A stretch of 64,000 nt of DNA from Sphingomonas sp. CL5.1. Lineage in GTDB: Bacteria; Pseudomonadota; Alphaproteobacteria; Sphingomonadales; Sphingomonadaceae. The stretch is taken from NCBI RefSeq assembly GCF_013344685.1, contig NZ_CP050137.1:2783001-2847000 (forward strand), written 5' to 3'. The notes below the pieces were generated by a model. The model was not told the DNA's origin, did no database searches, and saw only the letters and a list, made by a program, of their open reading frames with translations. Each line of letters begins with the position of its first letter. Positions within the stretch are counted from its first letter, which is position 1. The translations under genes and the position numbers were made by a program. Below, in pieces: positions 50,975 through 60,170 of this stretch.

Positions 50975-53195
50975 TCTCAGTCTCCTCACGGAGCCTGAAT
51001 CAGATCGCGCTTCTCATATCAATGGGTCCTGACCCTAGATCAGCAAGACCTCCAGACCAGGCATATCGATGCGCTCTCCGACATCTCCAAGAGCGTGACG
51101 AGCCTGCGCTTCGAGGGCAACGCCCCGGCCTTCCAGCCGACCCTGCGCGGCATCGGCACGCTCGATCAGGGCGCGGGCGTCGATGCCAGCGTCGCGGTAT
51201 ATGTCGACGGCGTCTACATGGCGAACAACTACGGCATGTATTTCAACCTGCCGAACGTCGCCAACGTGCAGGTGCTGAAGGGGCCGCAGGGGACTTTGTT
51301 CGGGCGGAACGCGACCGGGGGCGCGATCCTGATCTCGACGCAGGAGCCATCCGACACCTTTACCGGCAATTTCAAGGCGTCTTATCAGAGCTACAATGAC
51401 GTGAAGCTCACCGGCTATGTCTCCGGGCCGATCGCGGACGGCGTCTATTTCGGCATCGGCGGCTATTTCCGCAAGGGCGACGGATACAGCAGGAACATCG
51501 TGACCGGCGCCGACGACGACGGGCGGATCAAGATGTTCGACATCCACCCCGATCTGGTCGTCAACGTCACCGACCGGCTGAAGGTGCGCCTCACCTACGA
51601 CCATAGCTATACGTTCGACGCCTCGACGCTGCCGATCGTCAACGGCGACGGCTATAACGGCATCGGCGTGCTCAACGCGGTGGTGCCCGGCATCAACGCG
51701 ATCATCGCGACGAAGCCGGGGGAGACCGCCGAGAACGTCCTCCCGATCAACCTCAACACCAGCGACGCCGGGTCGATGATCGCGGAATGGTCGGTGTCGG
51801 ACGAGGTGAAGATCAGGAGCGTGACCTCCTATCGCAGCGACAAGCAGATGTTCGCCACCGATGCGGATTTCACCAACCTGCCGCTGGAATATGTCGCCGC
51901 GGAAACCTCGAACAAGAGCTTCTCGCAGGAAGTGACTGTCTCGGGCAAATCGGGTGGGCTCGATTGGGTGACGGGCGTTTTCTATTTCAACAATATCGCG
52001 CGGGAGCCGAATGACCGGGCGGTGCTGGGGCCGGTGCCGGCGCTCGGCATCCCGGAGATTTCCGCGACGCTCAAATCGCTGAGCGTCAAGACCGACGCCT
52101 TCGCGGTGTTCGCGGATGGCACCTATCAGCTCAACGATCACGTATTCCTGACGGCGGGCGGCAGATTCAGCTCGGAACGCAAGGTAGCGGATTCGCCTGA
52201 GCTGCCGCCGAGCGCGCTCATTCCGGTGATGCTGCCGGCGACGCATGGCGAGAAGACCTGGAACAGCTTCACGCCCCGCGCGGTGGCTCGTTACCAGTTC
52301 GACGACAACGCCAACGTCTATGCGTCGTTCAGCCAGGGATTCAAGTCGGGCGCCTATACCGGCTTCCCGCCCAACCGCGTCGAGCCGGAGCATATCGACG
52401 CCTATGAGATCGGCTTCAAACGCGCGTCACGGCTGTTCGACATCAATGCGTCGGCCTTCCTCTATAATTACCGCAACGCGCAGGTGACGGTGATCGACGT
52501 CAACCACCCGACCGGCTCGACGCTAAACGCCGGCAAGCAGCGCAACTACGGCTTCGAGCTGGAGCTGTATTTCCGCCCGACCAGGGACTGGAAGATCTCG
52601 CTCGCGGGCGCCTATCTCAACGCGACCTACACCAGCTTCGTCGGCGCGTCGCAGTTCGTGAAGGGAGCCGATGCCAGCACCTTCGGCCTGCCGGGATGGT
52701 TGCAGGTGCCGACCGATGCCACGGGCACGGTCGTTCCGCGCTCGCCGAAATGGACCGGGAATTTCTCGACCAGCTACGACATCCACGTCGGCGACGCGAC
52801 ATTGCGGCTCGCGGGGAACGTGAGCGCGACCAGTTCCTTCTATCATTTCCCGGCCGAGAGCTTCCGCGAGCCGGGTTACGCCCGGGTCGACCTCAATGCG
52901 ACCTGGATCGCCCCCGGCGGCCATTGGCAGGTGGAGGCCTATGCCACCAACCTCACCAACCATCGCTACGCGACCGAGCGCACGGGAGGACCGGTCGGCA
53001 CCGCCGTGCTTTACGGCGCGCCGCGCGTGTTCGGCGGCTCGGTCGGCTTCAACTTCTGATGATGGCCGTGGGTATAGCGGGATCGCCGCGATCGAGGAGC
53101 AATCGCCCCGGAAATGGACCTCACGGCGCGGCTCGCCGCCGGTTGAGCTTTCGCGCGGGGCCGGTCACCCGCGCATCCCTGACGGAGATGTGGAC

Positions 53196-53645
53196 ATGAC
53201 ATATCTGAAGCGCGTTCCCGCCGCCCTGTTCCTCGTCGCGCTGGCGGCATCGGCTGGCGCGCGGACAAATCCCTCCCGCGCCGAACTGGAGAAGCAGGGA
53301 AAGGAAACGCTGGCGGTGATGGAGCGCCATGCGGATGCGATGAAGACGCGTGACGTGGAAACGATCGTGGCCGATTATGCCGACGATGCGATCGTCATCG
53401 CCACGCTCTTTCCCAAGCCGATCGTCGGCAAGGCGGAATTGCGGAAAGCGGTGGTGGAGGCGCTGAAGATTCCCCCGATCACCGCGAAGGACGAAACGAC
53501 CTTCACCACGAAGGAAGCGGTGGGCGAGCTGGGCTATCAGATATTCGAGAATCCCGGCCTGACCGGAACCGAGACCTATATCGTGCGCAACGGCAAGATC
53601 GTCTTCGAGACCGCCAACATCACGCTTAAGGACGCGAAGAAATAA
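53196..53645 (+). CDS. Secreted NTF2/SnoaL-like protein
   Basis: 149 residues from the ATG at 53196 (a GTG two codons upstream is possible). A signal peptide (ALFLVALAASAGARTNPS) precedes one cone-shaped NTF2-like domain: DAMKTRDVETIVADYADDAI at its start and GTETYIVRNGKIVFETANIT at its end. Such domains are catalytic or ligand-binding pockets; no specific reaction can be given. It lies 136 bp behind the disrupted receptor gene on the same strand and ends at a good terminator. Confidence 0.82.
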   Translation: MTYLKRVPAALFLVALAASAGARTNPSRAELEKQGKETLAVMERHADAMKTRDVETIVADYADDAIVIATLFPKPIVGKAELRKAVVEALKIPPITAKDETTFTTKEAVGELGYQIFENPGLTGTETYIVRNGKIVFETANITLKDAKK

Positions 53646-53684
53646 CGCCGATCATATTCCGGGGGATCGAACAGTCTCCGGGAT

Positions 53685-53723
53685 GGGCGGGAGCGGGCTT
53701 CGTGGCCGGCTCCCGCCCTTTTC
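53685..53723 (+). terminator. Rho-independent terminator after the NTF2-like gene
   Basis: GGGCGGGAGC (53685-53694) pairs with GCTCCCGCCC (53709-53718), followed by TTTT on the plus strand. It also separates the convergent aldehyde dehydrogenase gene. Confidence 0.75.
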
Positions 53724-53725
53724 CC

Positions 53726-55225
53726 TTAGAACCGCACCTGGACCGATTTGTTCTCGGTATAGGCGGCGAGCGATTCCGCGCCGAACTCCCGCCCGATGCC
53801 AGATTGCTTGAAGCCGCCGAACGGCATCACCGGATCGCTTTCGCCATAGGTGTTGATCCAGATGCGCCCGGCCTTCAGCGCGCGCGCGACCTTGTGGGCG
53901 CGGCTGATGTCCTTCGTCCAGATGCCGGCGGCAAGGCCATAGGTGGAATCATTGCCCTGGAAGATCGCATCCTCCTCGTCCCTGAACGGGATGATCGCGA
54001 CGACGGGACCGAAAATCTCCTCGCGCGCGATCTTCATCGCGTTGGTCACGCCGGAGAAGACGGTCGGCTGCACGAAATAGCCCTTGCCTTCGATGCGTTC
54101 GCCGCCGGTCATCAGCGTCGCGCCGTCTCCGCCACCGGATTCGATATAGGACATCACGCGCGAAAGCTGCGTGCCGGACACCACCGGCCCGAGGAAGTTC
54201 GCAGGATCGAGCGGATCGCCCACCTTGCGCGCGGCGGTGATCCGCGCGACCCGCTCTGCCACCTCGTCATGGATGCTTTCATGCACGAACAGGCGCGTGC
54301 CGGAGGAGCAGATCTGCCCCGAATTGCGGGTGAAGCCGTTGACGGCCGCGTCGATCGCCCGCTCGATATCGGCATCCGGGAAGATGATGTTGGGCGATTT
54401 GCCGCCCAGCTCCAGCGTCACGCGCTTGAGGTTCCCGGCGGAGGCCTGAAGGATGCGCTTGCCCACGGCGGTCGATCCGGTGAACGACACCTTGTCGATC
54501 CGGGAATGGGTGGAGATCGCCTCGCCCACCGTCTGCCCATAGCCGGTGACGACATTCAGCACGCCCGGCGGCAGATCGGTCTCCTGGATCAGTTCGGCGA
54601 GCCGGATGGTCGACAGTGCCGCCAGCTCGGAAGGTTTCAGCACCACCGTGTTGCCCGCCGCCAGCGCTGGCCCGATCTTGGTCGGCACGAGCAGCAGCGG
54701 GACGTTCCACGGATTGATAAGTCCGCACACGCCGACCGGGTCCTTCAGCGTATAGATGAAGGTGCTGTCGTCGGTCGGCACCGTCGATCCCATGATCTTG
54801 GTCGGCCAGCCGGCGTAATAACGGAACACGTCCGCCGCCATCGCGACCACCGCCGTGCTGAACCAGAGTGGCATGCCGTTGTCGAGCGTCTCGATCGCAG
54901 CGAGTTCGGCGGCGTTGCGGTCGATCGTTTCCGCGATGCGAAGCAGTGTTTTGGTGCGCTGGTGCGGGGAGATGCCGTGCCAGCTCCGCGCGTTGAACGC
55001 CGCCTCCGCCGCATCGACGGCGGCATCGACATCGGCCGCATCGCCCTCCGCCAGCGTGGTGAGCACCTCCTCCGTCGCCGGGTTGACCGTATCGAGTGTC
55101 TTGCCGGACACAGCGGGAAGCCATTTGCCGCCGATCAGCAGCGATTTCGGCCCCGCGATCCATTTGCGGGCACGCTCCACCCCGGACAGATCGTATGACG
55201 TGGCGGAATTGCTGGTGAAGGACAT
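53726..55225 (-). CDS. Aldehyde dehydrogenase
   Basis: 499 residues with GGAGACCAGG before the ATG. Full ALDH-superfamily protein: NPWNVPLLL, FTGSTAVGKRIL, the general base in LELGGKSPNII and the nucleophilic Cys in SGQICSSGTRLFV. The last part PFGGFKQSGIGREFG is of the betaine/phenylacetaldehyde dehydrogenase group. It diverges from the CoA-transferase operon. A palindrome shared with the rest of the cluster (55317-55335) lies 92 bp upstream, so it probably supplies the acid that the ligase or CoA transferases activate. Confidence 0.93.
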   Translation of the reverse strand: MSFTSNSATSYDLSGVERARKWIAGPKSLLIGGKWLPAVSGKTLDTVNPATEEVLTTLAEGDAADVDAAVDAAEAAFNARSWHGISPHQRTKTLLRIAETIDRNAAELAAIETLDNGMPLWFSTAVVAMAADVFRYYAGWPTKIMGSTVPTDDSTFIYTLKDPVGVCGLINPWNVPLLLVPTKIGPALAAGNTVVLKPSELAALSTIRLAELIQETDLPPGVLNVVTGYGQTVGEAISTHSRIDKVSFTGSTAVGKRILQASAGNLKRVTLELGGKSPNIIFPDADIERAIDAAVNGFTRNSGQICSSGTRLFVHESIHDEVAERVARITAARKVGDPLDPANFLGPVVSGTQLSRVMSYIESGGGDGATLMTGGERIEGKGYFVQPTVFSGVTNAMKIAREEIFGPVVAIIPFRDEEDAIFQGNDSTYGLAAGIWTKDISRAHKVARALKAGRIWINTYGESDPVMPFGGFKQSGIGREFGAESLAAYTENKSVQVRF

Positions 55226-55316
55226 CCTGGTCTCCTTGGCGCCGCGCGCGACGCGGCTTCATTCTCCGGTTCTTATCGAGAAGGAACGGTTTGCGCGCGC
55301 GATGCAATTGACGATT

Positions 55317-55335
55317 GGCGAAGGCTATTTTCGCC
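55317..55335. promoter_or_regulatory. Cluster operator A (GGCGAAG-N5-TTTCGCC)
   Basis: Best copy of the cluster palindrome: symmetry extends to ATTGGCGAA and TTCGCCAAT around a 7-base centre (55314-55338). It lies in the gap between the aldehyde dehydrogenase and CoA-transferase starts. Related copies stand upstream of the hydrolase, LuxR and acyl-CoA dehydrogenase genes. Confidence 0.65.
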
Positions 55336-55367
55336 AATGGCGAGAGGAGGCTCGCGCGTTCGTCAAC

Positions 55368-55386
55368 GGCGAACGGCGGTTTCTCA
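55368..55386. promoter_or_regulatory. Cluster operator E, weaker copy (GGCGAAC-N5-TTTCTCA)
   Basis: Left half GGCGAA is kept and the right half is degenerate. It lies 97 bp before the CoA-transferase start, on the other side of the divergent promoter from operator A. Confidence 0.4.
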
Positions 55387-55482
55387 TATCAAAAATTGGA
55401 TCGCAAATTCGGTCGCGTCACTTTCGGGCAAATGCCGGCCGCATCTGCGGGACGGTTGCAGTTGCAGGAGTGATGTCTGGAA

Positions 55483-56649
55483 ATGGGACCCTTGGCTGGC
55501 CTTAAGGTCGTGGAGCTTGGCGGCATCGGCCCGGCGCCGTTCTGCTGCATGCTGCTGTCGGACCTTGGCGCGGAAATCGTCCGCATCGACAGGATCGTCG
55601 CGTCGGACAGCGGCATCGCGATGGAAAAGCGCTTCAACCTGCTGCATCGCGGGCGCAAATCCGTGGCGATGGACCTCAAGAGGCCGGCGGCGGTGGCGGC
55701 GGTAAAGCGGCTGGTGGCGGACGCGCACGTTGTGATCGAGGGCTTTCGCCCCGGCGTGGCCGAGCGGCTGGGGCTGGGGCCGAACGACTGCTTCGCCGTC
55801 AATCCGGCGGTCGTCTATGGCCGGATGACCGGATACGGGCAGGACGGCCCGCTGGCGCAGGCGCCGGGGCATGACATCAATTATATCGCGCTCAGCGGCG
55901 TGCTGCACTCGATCGGCGAGAAGGGACGGCCGCCGGTGCCGCCGCTCAACCTCGCGGGCGATTTCGGCGGCGGAGCGCTCTATCTCGCGATGGGCGTGCT
56001 TTCGGCCTTGTGGGAGAGCCGCGCGTCGGGGAAGGGGCAGGTGGTCGACGCCGCGATGGTCGACGGATCGGCGTCGCTGATGGCGCTGTTCTACGGCTTG
56101 CGCGGCGCGGGGCTGCTTTCGGACGAGCGCGGCAGCAACCGGCTCGACGGCGGAACTCCGTGGTACGGCGCCTATGAGACGCGCGACGGGGGTTATATCG
56201 CGGTCGGATCGAACGAGCCGCGCTTCTATCGCGAGACGCTGAAGCTGCTGGGACTGGAGGACGCTGGTCTCGACGATCAGGCGGATCGCGGCAAATGGCC
56301 GGAAATCCGCGCCCGCTTCGCCGAGGCGTTCCGCGCCCGCGACCGCGACGAATGGTGCCGCCTCGCCGAAGGGCGGGAGGTGTGCATCGCCCCGGTACTC
56401 TCACTCGGCGAGGCACCGGACCATCCGCACAATGTTGCGCGGCAGAGCTTCGTGACGGTGGACGATGTGCGCCAGCCCGCGCCCGCGCCGCGCTTCAGTC
56501 GAACGCCCGCGCGGATACAGCGCGGCCCCGCCGACGTAGGCGAGCATACGATCGAGGCGCTGGGCGACTGGGGCTTCTCGCCGCGGGAGATCGCCGACCT
56601 GCAGGCGGCGGGCGCGGTCGCGCAGCGCGGACAGGAGCAGGGGCGATGA
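55483..56649 (+). CDS. Family III CoA transferase (CaiB/BaiF type), first copy
   Basis: 388 residues. It transfers CoA between acids through an aspartyl intermediate; the likely catalytic residue is Asp194 (DAAMVDGSASLM). GPAPFCCMLLSDLGAEIVRI and KSVAMDLKRP are the N-terminal family motifs and GRMTGYGQDGPLAQAPGHD the middle one, close to alpha-methylacyl-CoA racemases (AMACR). An epimerase role is therefore also possible, which would fit breakdown of a methyl-branched or cyclic acid. The second copy starts on its stop codon (ATGA). Confidence 0.92.
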   Translation: MGPLAGLKVVELGGIGPAPFCCMLLSDLGAEIVRIDRIVASDSGIAMEKRFNLLHRGRKSVAMDLKRPAAVAAVKRLVADAHVVIEGFRPGVAERLGLGPNDCFAVNPAVVYGRMTGYGQDGPLAQAPGHDINYIALSGVLHSIGEKGRPPVPPLNLAGDFGGGALYLAMGVLSALWESRASGKGQVVDAAMVDGSASLMALFYGLRGAGLLSDERGSNRLDGGTPWYGAYETRDGGYIAVGSNEPRFYRETLKLLGLEDAGLDDQADRGKWPEIRARFAEAFRARDRDEWCRLAEGREVCIAPVLSLGEAPDHPHNVARQSFVTVDDVRQPAPAPRFSRTPARIQRGPADVGEHTIEALGDWGFSPREIADLQAAGAVAQRGQEQGR

Positions 56650-57869
56650 TGGGCGCGGCGATGGGACGGCCGCTCGATGGCGTGAAGGTGCTGGCGGTCG
56701 AGAATTTCGTCGCCGGGCCGTTCTGCTCGATGTGGCTGGCGGACGCCGGCGCGGAGGTGGTGAAGGTCGAATCCCCCGGCCAGGGTGATTTCTCGCGCAG
56801 CACCAGCCCGACCCGCGATGACGGTGAGGGTGTGCCGCAAGGCCTTTCCTTCCTGCGCACCAACCGCAACAAGAAAAGCGTCACGCTGGACCTCAAGCAG
56901 CCGGAAGGTCAGGCGCTGTTCCGCGAGTTGGCGGTGAAGGCGGACATTCTCGTCGAGAATTTGCGCCCGGGTGTGATGGAGCGGCTCGGCATCGATTATA
57001 ACGCGCTGCGCGAGATCAATCCCGGCCTGATCTATGTCGCGGTGTCGGGCTTCGGGCAGAAGGACCTGCTGCCCAGCCCGTTCAAGGACAATCCCGCCTT
57101 CGATATCGTCGGCCAGGCGATGAGCGGCCTGATGTACCGGCCGGAGCGGGAAGGCGACCGTCCCACCTATCTGGGCTTCTCGCTCGCCGATCTGGAGGGC
57201 GGTATCCTCGGCGCCTATGGCGCGATGCTGGCGCTGATCCAGCGCGGGCGCACGGGCAAGGGGCAATTGGTCGACATCTCGCTTTATGACGCGTCGCTGA
57301 TCCTCAACGAAATCTCGGTAGCGATGTTCTCGGTGCTGGGCACCGCGCCGAAGCCTGGCCTGCATGCCGTCACCGCGCCGTTCGGCACCTATCGCGCGCG
57401 CGACGGCTATATCGTGATCGCGGTGCTGGGCGAGCATATCTGGCAACGCTTCTGCGAGGTGATCGGGCGGGCCGATCTGGTGGGCGATCCGCGCTTCAGG
57501 GATGGCATTACCCGTCAGGCGAACAACGCCGTGCTCAACGAACTGATCGAGGCGTGGCTGGCGAGCTATTCGCGCGCGGATGCGGTGTCGCTGCTCGTCA
57601 AGGGTGGCGTGCCGGCGTCGATCGTGCAGGATGTGGGCGACCTGTTCCATTGCCCGCACGTCGCCGCGCGCAACATGCTGATGCAGTTCGACGATCCGGT
57701 GTGGGGCAAGGTGAGTATCGCCGGCAATCCGGTGAAAATGTCCGCCGTGCCGGAGGCGGAAGCCAGCCTGCCGCCCCGGCTCGGCGAGCATACCGAGAGC
57801 GTGCTGCACGACTGGCTGGGCATGGACTCCGACCGGATCGGCGAGCTGCGCGCGCGCGCGGTCGTATAA
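56646..57869 (+). CDS. Family III CoA transferase (CaiB/BaiF type), second copy
   Basis: 407 residues, ATG overlapping the previous stop. Catalytic Asp215 is predicted in VDISLYDASLIL. VAGPFCSMWLADAGAEVVKV and NRNKKSVTLDLKQPEGQ are the usual N-terminal motifs, and AVSGFGQKDLLPSPFKDNPA lacks the racemase-type loop of the first copy. This one is probably the true CoA transferase. The pair are distant paralogues, so they likely act at different steps or on different partners. Confidence 0.92.
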   Translation: MMGAAMGRPLDGVKVLAVENFVAGPFCSMWLADAGAEVVKVESPGQGDFSRSTSPTRDDGEGVPQGLSFLRTNRNKKSVTLDLKQPEGQALFRELAVKADILVENLRPGVMERLGIDYNALREINPGLIYVAVSGFGQKDLLPSPFKDNPAFDIVGQAMSGLMYRPEREGDRPTYLGFSLADLEGGILGAYGAMLALIQRGRTGKGQLVDISLYDASLILNEISVAMFSVLGTAPKPGLHAVTAPFGTYRARDGYIVIAVLGEHIWQRFCEVIGRADLVGDPRFRDGITRQANNAVLNELIEAWLASYSRADAVSLLVKGGVPASIVQDVGDLFHCPHVAARNMLMQFDDPVWGKVSIAGNPVKMSAVPEAEASLPPRLGEHTESVLHDWLGMDSDRIGELRARAVV

Positions 57870-57893
57870 TCCGGGCGAGTGAGGAGCGGGACG

Positions 57894-59546
57894 ATGCAAT
57901 ACAAGACCCGGCGGGAGCCGGAGCGGGCGGCGGGATATCGCGCGAATGGCGACTGGCCGGACGAGACCTTTTCGATCCTGCTGGCGCGGCGGGTTGCGGA
58001 CACGCCGGACAAGGAAGTGCTGTTCGACGGGGTGACGCGGCTGACGTATCGCCAGCTTTCCGAGGCGATCGACCGGGTGGCGGTACGGCTGCGCGCGGCG
58101 GAGCTGGGCGCGGGCGACGTCGTGGCGTTGCAGATCCCCAACTGGAACGAATTCGTCGTCGTTTTCTTCGCGCTGGAGCGGATCGGCGCGGTCGGGCTGG
58201 CGATCAGCATCGACTTCCGCAGCCGCGAGGTGGAATATCTGCTGAAGTCGGCCGATTGTCGGGCCTATGTGAGCTGCCCCACGTACAAGGGCTTCGACTA
58301 TGGCGCGATGATCGACGGGCTGCGCGCGCAGGTGCCGTCGCTTGCCTGGGTCGGCGTGGTGCGCGCCGAGGGGCGGCCCGCCGCGGAGAGCCTTGACGGC
58401 GCGATCGCGGGGACGGGGCGCCCGGCCGGTTTCGAGCCGGCGGCGCTGGACCCCGATAGGCTGAGCCGCATCCTGTTCACGTCAGGCACGACGGGCAATC
58501 CCAAGGGCGTCACCCACAATCACAACACCTCGCTGTGGCCGGCGCGGATGCTCAACCGCGACATGGGGCTTGGCGCGGACGAGGTGATGCTCCTCTATCT
58601 GCCGCTGGCGCTCAACTGGGGCTATCTCACCATCGTGCAGGCGATGATGGCGGGCTGCCGCGTCGTCGTGATGGAGCAGTTCCGCGCGGAGCAGGCGCTG
58701 GCGCTGATCCAGTCTGAGCGCGTGACCTATATCCCCACCGCGCCGGCCTCGATCGTGTCGATGCTAAACGTGCCCGATCTGGCGAGATACGACGTCTCCT
58801 CGCTGCGGATGGTCATCACCGGCGGCACCTCCTGCCCGCTGGAGCTGATCCGCGCCTTCCGCGCCCATTTCCCATCCGCCACGCTGATCGAGCTGTACGG
58901 GATGCTGGAGACGGGAGGGTATCACACCTATACCCGCCCGACCGACGATCCGGAGGCGGTGGCGGGTTCGGTCGGTCGCGTCGGATCGAGCATGAAGCTG
59001 CGCATCCGCGACACCGAAGGGCGGCCCGTGCCGGACGGCGAGCCGGGGGAGATCCAGTGCGACGGTCCCGGCATCCAGCTCGGCTATTACAACAATCCCG
59101 TGGCGAACGAAGAGGCCTTCACGGCTGACGGCTGGTTTCGCACCGGCGACCTCGGGACGATCGACCCGGCGGGCAATCTGCGCATCGTTGGCCGGCTGAA
59201 GGAGATCATCAATCGCGGCGGCAAGAAATATTACCCGCGCGAGGTGGAGGAGATACTCTACGCTCATCCCAAGGTGCTGCACGCGGCGGTGATCGGCCTG
59301 CCCGATGCGCGGCTCGGCGAGAGCAACTGCCTTTGCCTCGTTCCCCGGCCTGGCGTCGAGGCGCCAAAGCTGGAGGATTTCGTCGATTTCCTGAAGGGGA
59401 CGATCGCGACCTACAAGCTGCCGGAACGGCTCGAGCTATTCGATGAGCTGCCTTACACGCCGACGGGCAAAGTCCAGCGCCACGCGCTCGTGAAGCAGGT
59501 GCTGGCGCGCGATGCTTCGCAAATGGCGAAAGACGCGTTCCCCTAA
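57894..59546 (+). CDS. AMP-forming acyl-CoA synthetase/ligase
   Basis: 550 residues, ATG at 57894 after GAGGAG. ANL-superfamily ligase: P-loop LFTSGTTGNPKGVTHNH, adenine-site ELYGMLETGGYHT, hinge WFRTGDLGTIDPAG and the catalytic Lys in YTPTGKVQRHAL. It activates a carboxylic acid to acyl-CoA through an acyl-adenylate. It is 24 bp downstream of the second CoA transferase in the same operon. The chain type is unknown. Confidence 0.93.
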   Translation: MQYKTRREPERAAGYRANGDWPDETFSILLARRVADTPDKEVLFDGVTRLTYRQLSEAIDRVAVRLRAAELGAGDVVALQIPNWNEFVVVFFALERIGAVGLAISIDFRSREVEYLLKSADCRAYVSCPTYKGFDYGAMIDGLRAQVPSLAWVGVVRAEGRPAAESLDGAIAGTGRPAGFEPAALDPDRLSRILFTSGTTGNPKGVTHNHNTSLWPARMLNRDMGLGADEVMLLYLPLALNWGYLTIVQAMMAGCRVVVMEQFRAEQALALIQSERVTYIPTAPASIVSMLNVPDLARYDVSSLRMVITGGTSCPLELIRAFRAHFPSATLIELYGMLETGGYHTYTRPTDDPEAVAGSVGRVGSSMKLRIRDTEGRPVPDGEPGEIQCDGPGIQLGYYNNPVANEEAFTADGWFRTGDLGTIDPAGNLRIVGRLKEIINRGGKKYYPREVEEILYAHPKVLHAAVIGLPDARLGESNCLCLVPRPGVEAPKLEDFVDFLKGTIATYKLPERLELFDELPYTPTGKVQRHALVKQVLARDASQMAKDAFP

Positions 59547-59656
59547 GACGCTTTGAACAATCCCCGGCGGCGGATCAGGCTTGCGGCGTGAGGAGGGGGA
59601 CACCGCGCCCCACGAACTCGCCCGTGCTTACGGCTGGAATGACGGAAAGGGACGAT

Positions 59657-60136
59657 ATGGCTATCGATTACGCGGCGCTCGCGACCGGCAAATGGTTCGA
59701 GGACCTGGAGCCGGGCAAGGTGTTCAAGCACGCCATCACCCGCACGGTGACCGAAACCGACAACCTGTTGTTCAGCACGCTCACCCACAATTCGGCGTGG
59801 CTGCATCTCGACGAGGAATATTCCAAGACGCAGATGTTCGGCACGCGCATCGTCAACAGCATGTTCACGCTGTCGCTGGTGTGCGGCATCCAGGTGGCGG
59901 ACGTGACGCTGGGCACGACCCTTGCCAACCTTGGCTTCTCGGAGATCAAATTCCCGAAACCGGTGTTCTTCGGCGACACGATCTATGTCGAGACGGAAGT
60001 GATCGACCGCCGGGAATCGAAATCGCGTCCCGATGCCGGGATCGTGGAGTTCGAGCATCGTGGCCACAATCAGCGCGGCGAACTGGTCGCCAGCCTCCGT
60101 CGCTCGGGCCTGATGGCCAAGCGCCCCGTGGCCTGA
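59657..60136 (+). CDS. MaoC-type hot-dog-fold hydratase
   Basis: 159 residues from the ATG at 59657 (AAGGGA before); a longer start at 59639 is possible. Hydratase 2 motif region DNLLFSTLTHNSAWLHLDEE carries Asn and His, but the classical Asp-x4-His pair is replaced by Thr-His-Asn-x5-His. The hot-dog helix and FPKPVFFGDTIYVETEVIDR strand segment are typical of MaoC-like (R)-enoyl-CoA hydratases such as mesaconyl-CoA hydratase relatives. It should hydrate an enoyl-CoA of the pathway. 110 bp separate it from the ligase gene and hold no clear site. Confidence 0.88.
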   Translation: MAIDYAALATGKWFEDLEPGKVFKHAITRTVTETDNLLFSTLTHNSAWLHLDEEYSKTQMFGTRIVNSMFTLSLVCGIQVADVTLGTTLANLGFSEIKFPKPVFFGDTIYVETEVIDRRESKSRPDAGIVEFEHRGHNQRGELVASLRRSGLMAKRPVA

Positions 60137-60143
60137 CGGCGAA

Positions 60144-60168
60144 CCCTCCGGGCCGTCGGGCCGGAGGG
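60144..60168. terminator. Hairpin between convergent MaoC and hydrolase genes
   Basis: CCCTCCGG (60144-60151) and CCGGAGGG (60161-60168) form an 8-bp stem in the 34-bp gap between the two stop codons. No T-run. Confidence 0.55.
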
Positions 60169-60170
60169 AC

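Larger units (their letters stand above)
50201..51034 (-). mobile_element. IS5-family insertion sequence, 834 bp
   Basis: The ends are imperfect inverted repeats, GGTCAGGACTCGTTGAT at the left and its near complement at the right (two mismatches). They are flanked by a direct CTAG duplication (50197-50200 and 51035-51038) that fits the YTAR target of the IS5 group. Two overlapping-phase transposase frames run opposite to the receptor gene. All parts look intact, so the element may still move. Confidence 0.93.
50020..53059 (+). pseudogene. TonB-dependent receptor gene disrupted by an IS5-family element
   Basis: The ATG at 50020 follows GAGGGGAAG. Sixty codons (signal peptide to about residue 22, TonB-box region DIIVTAQRRAERLVDVPIS) precede the insertion at 50200. 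Reading resumes at 51035. Removing the element and one CTAG copy restores the frame VNVLDQQDLQTRHIDALSD, followed by a complete plug (VLKGPQGTLFGRNATGG) and barrel ending in GFNF. The receptor would be about 734 residues. No further damage is seen, so the insertion is recent. The substrate is unknown; the adjacent CoA-dependent degradation cluster suggests an organic compound. The downstream NTF2-like gene may have lost its promoter. Confidence 0.93.
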
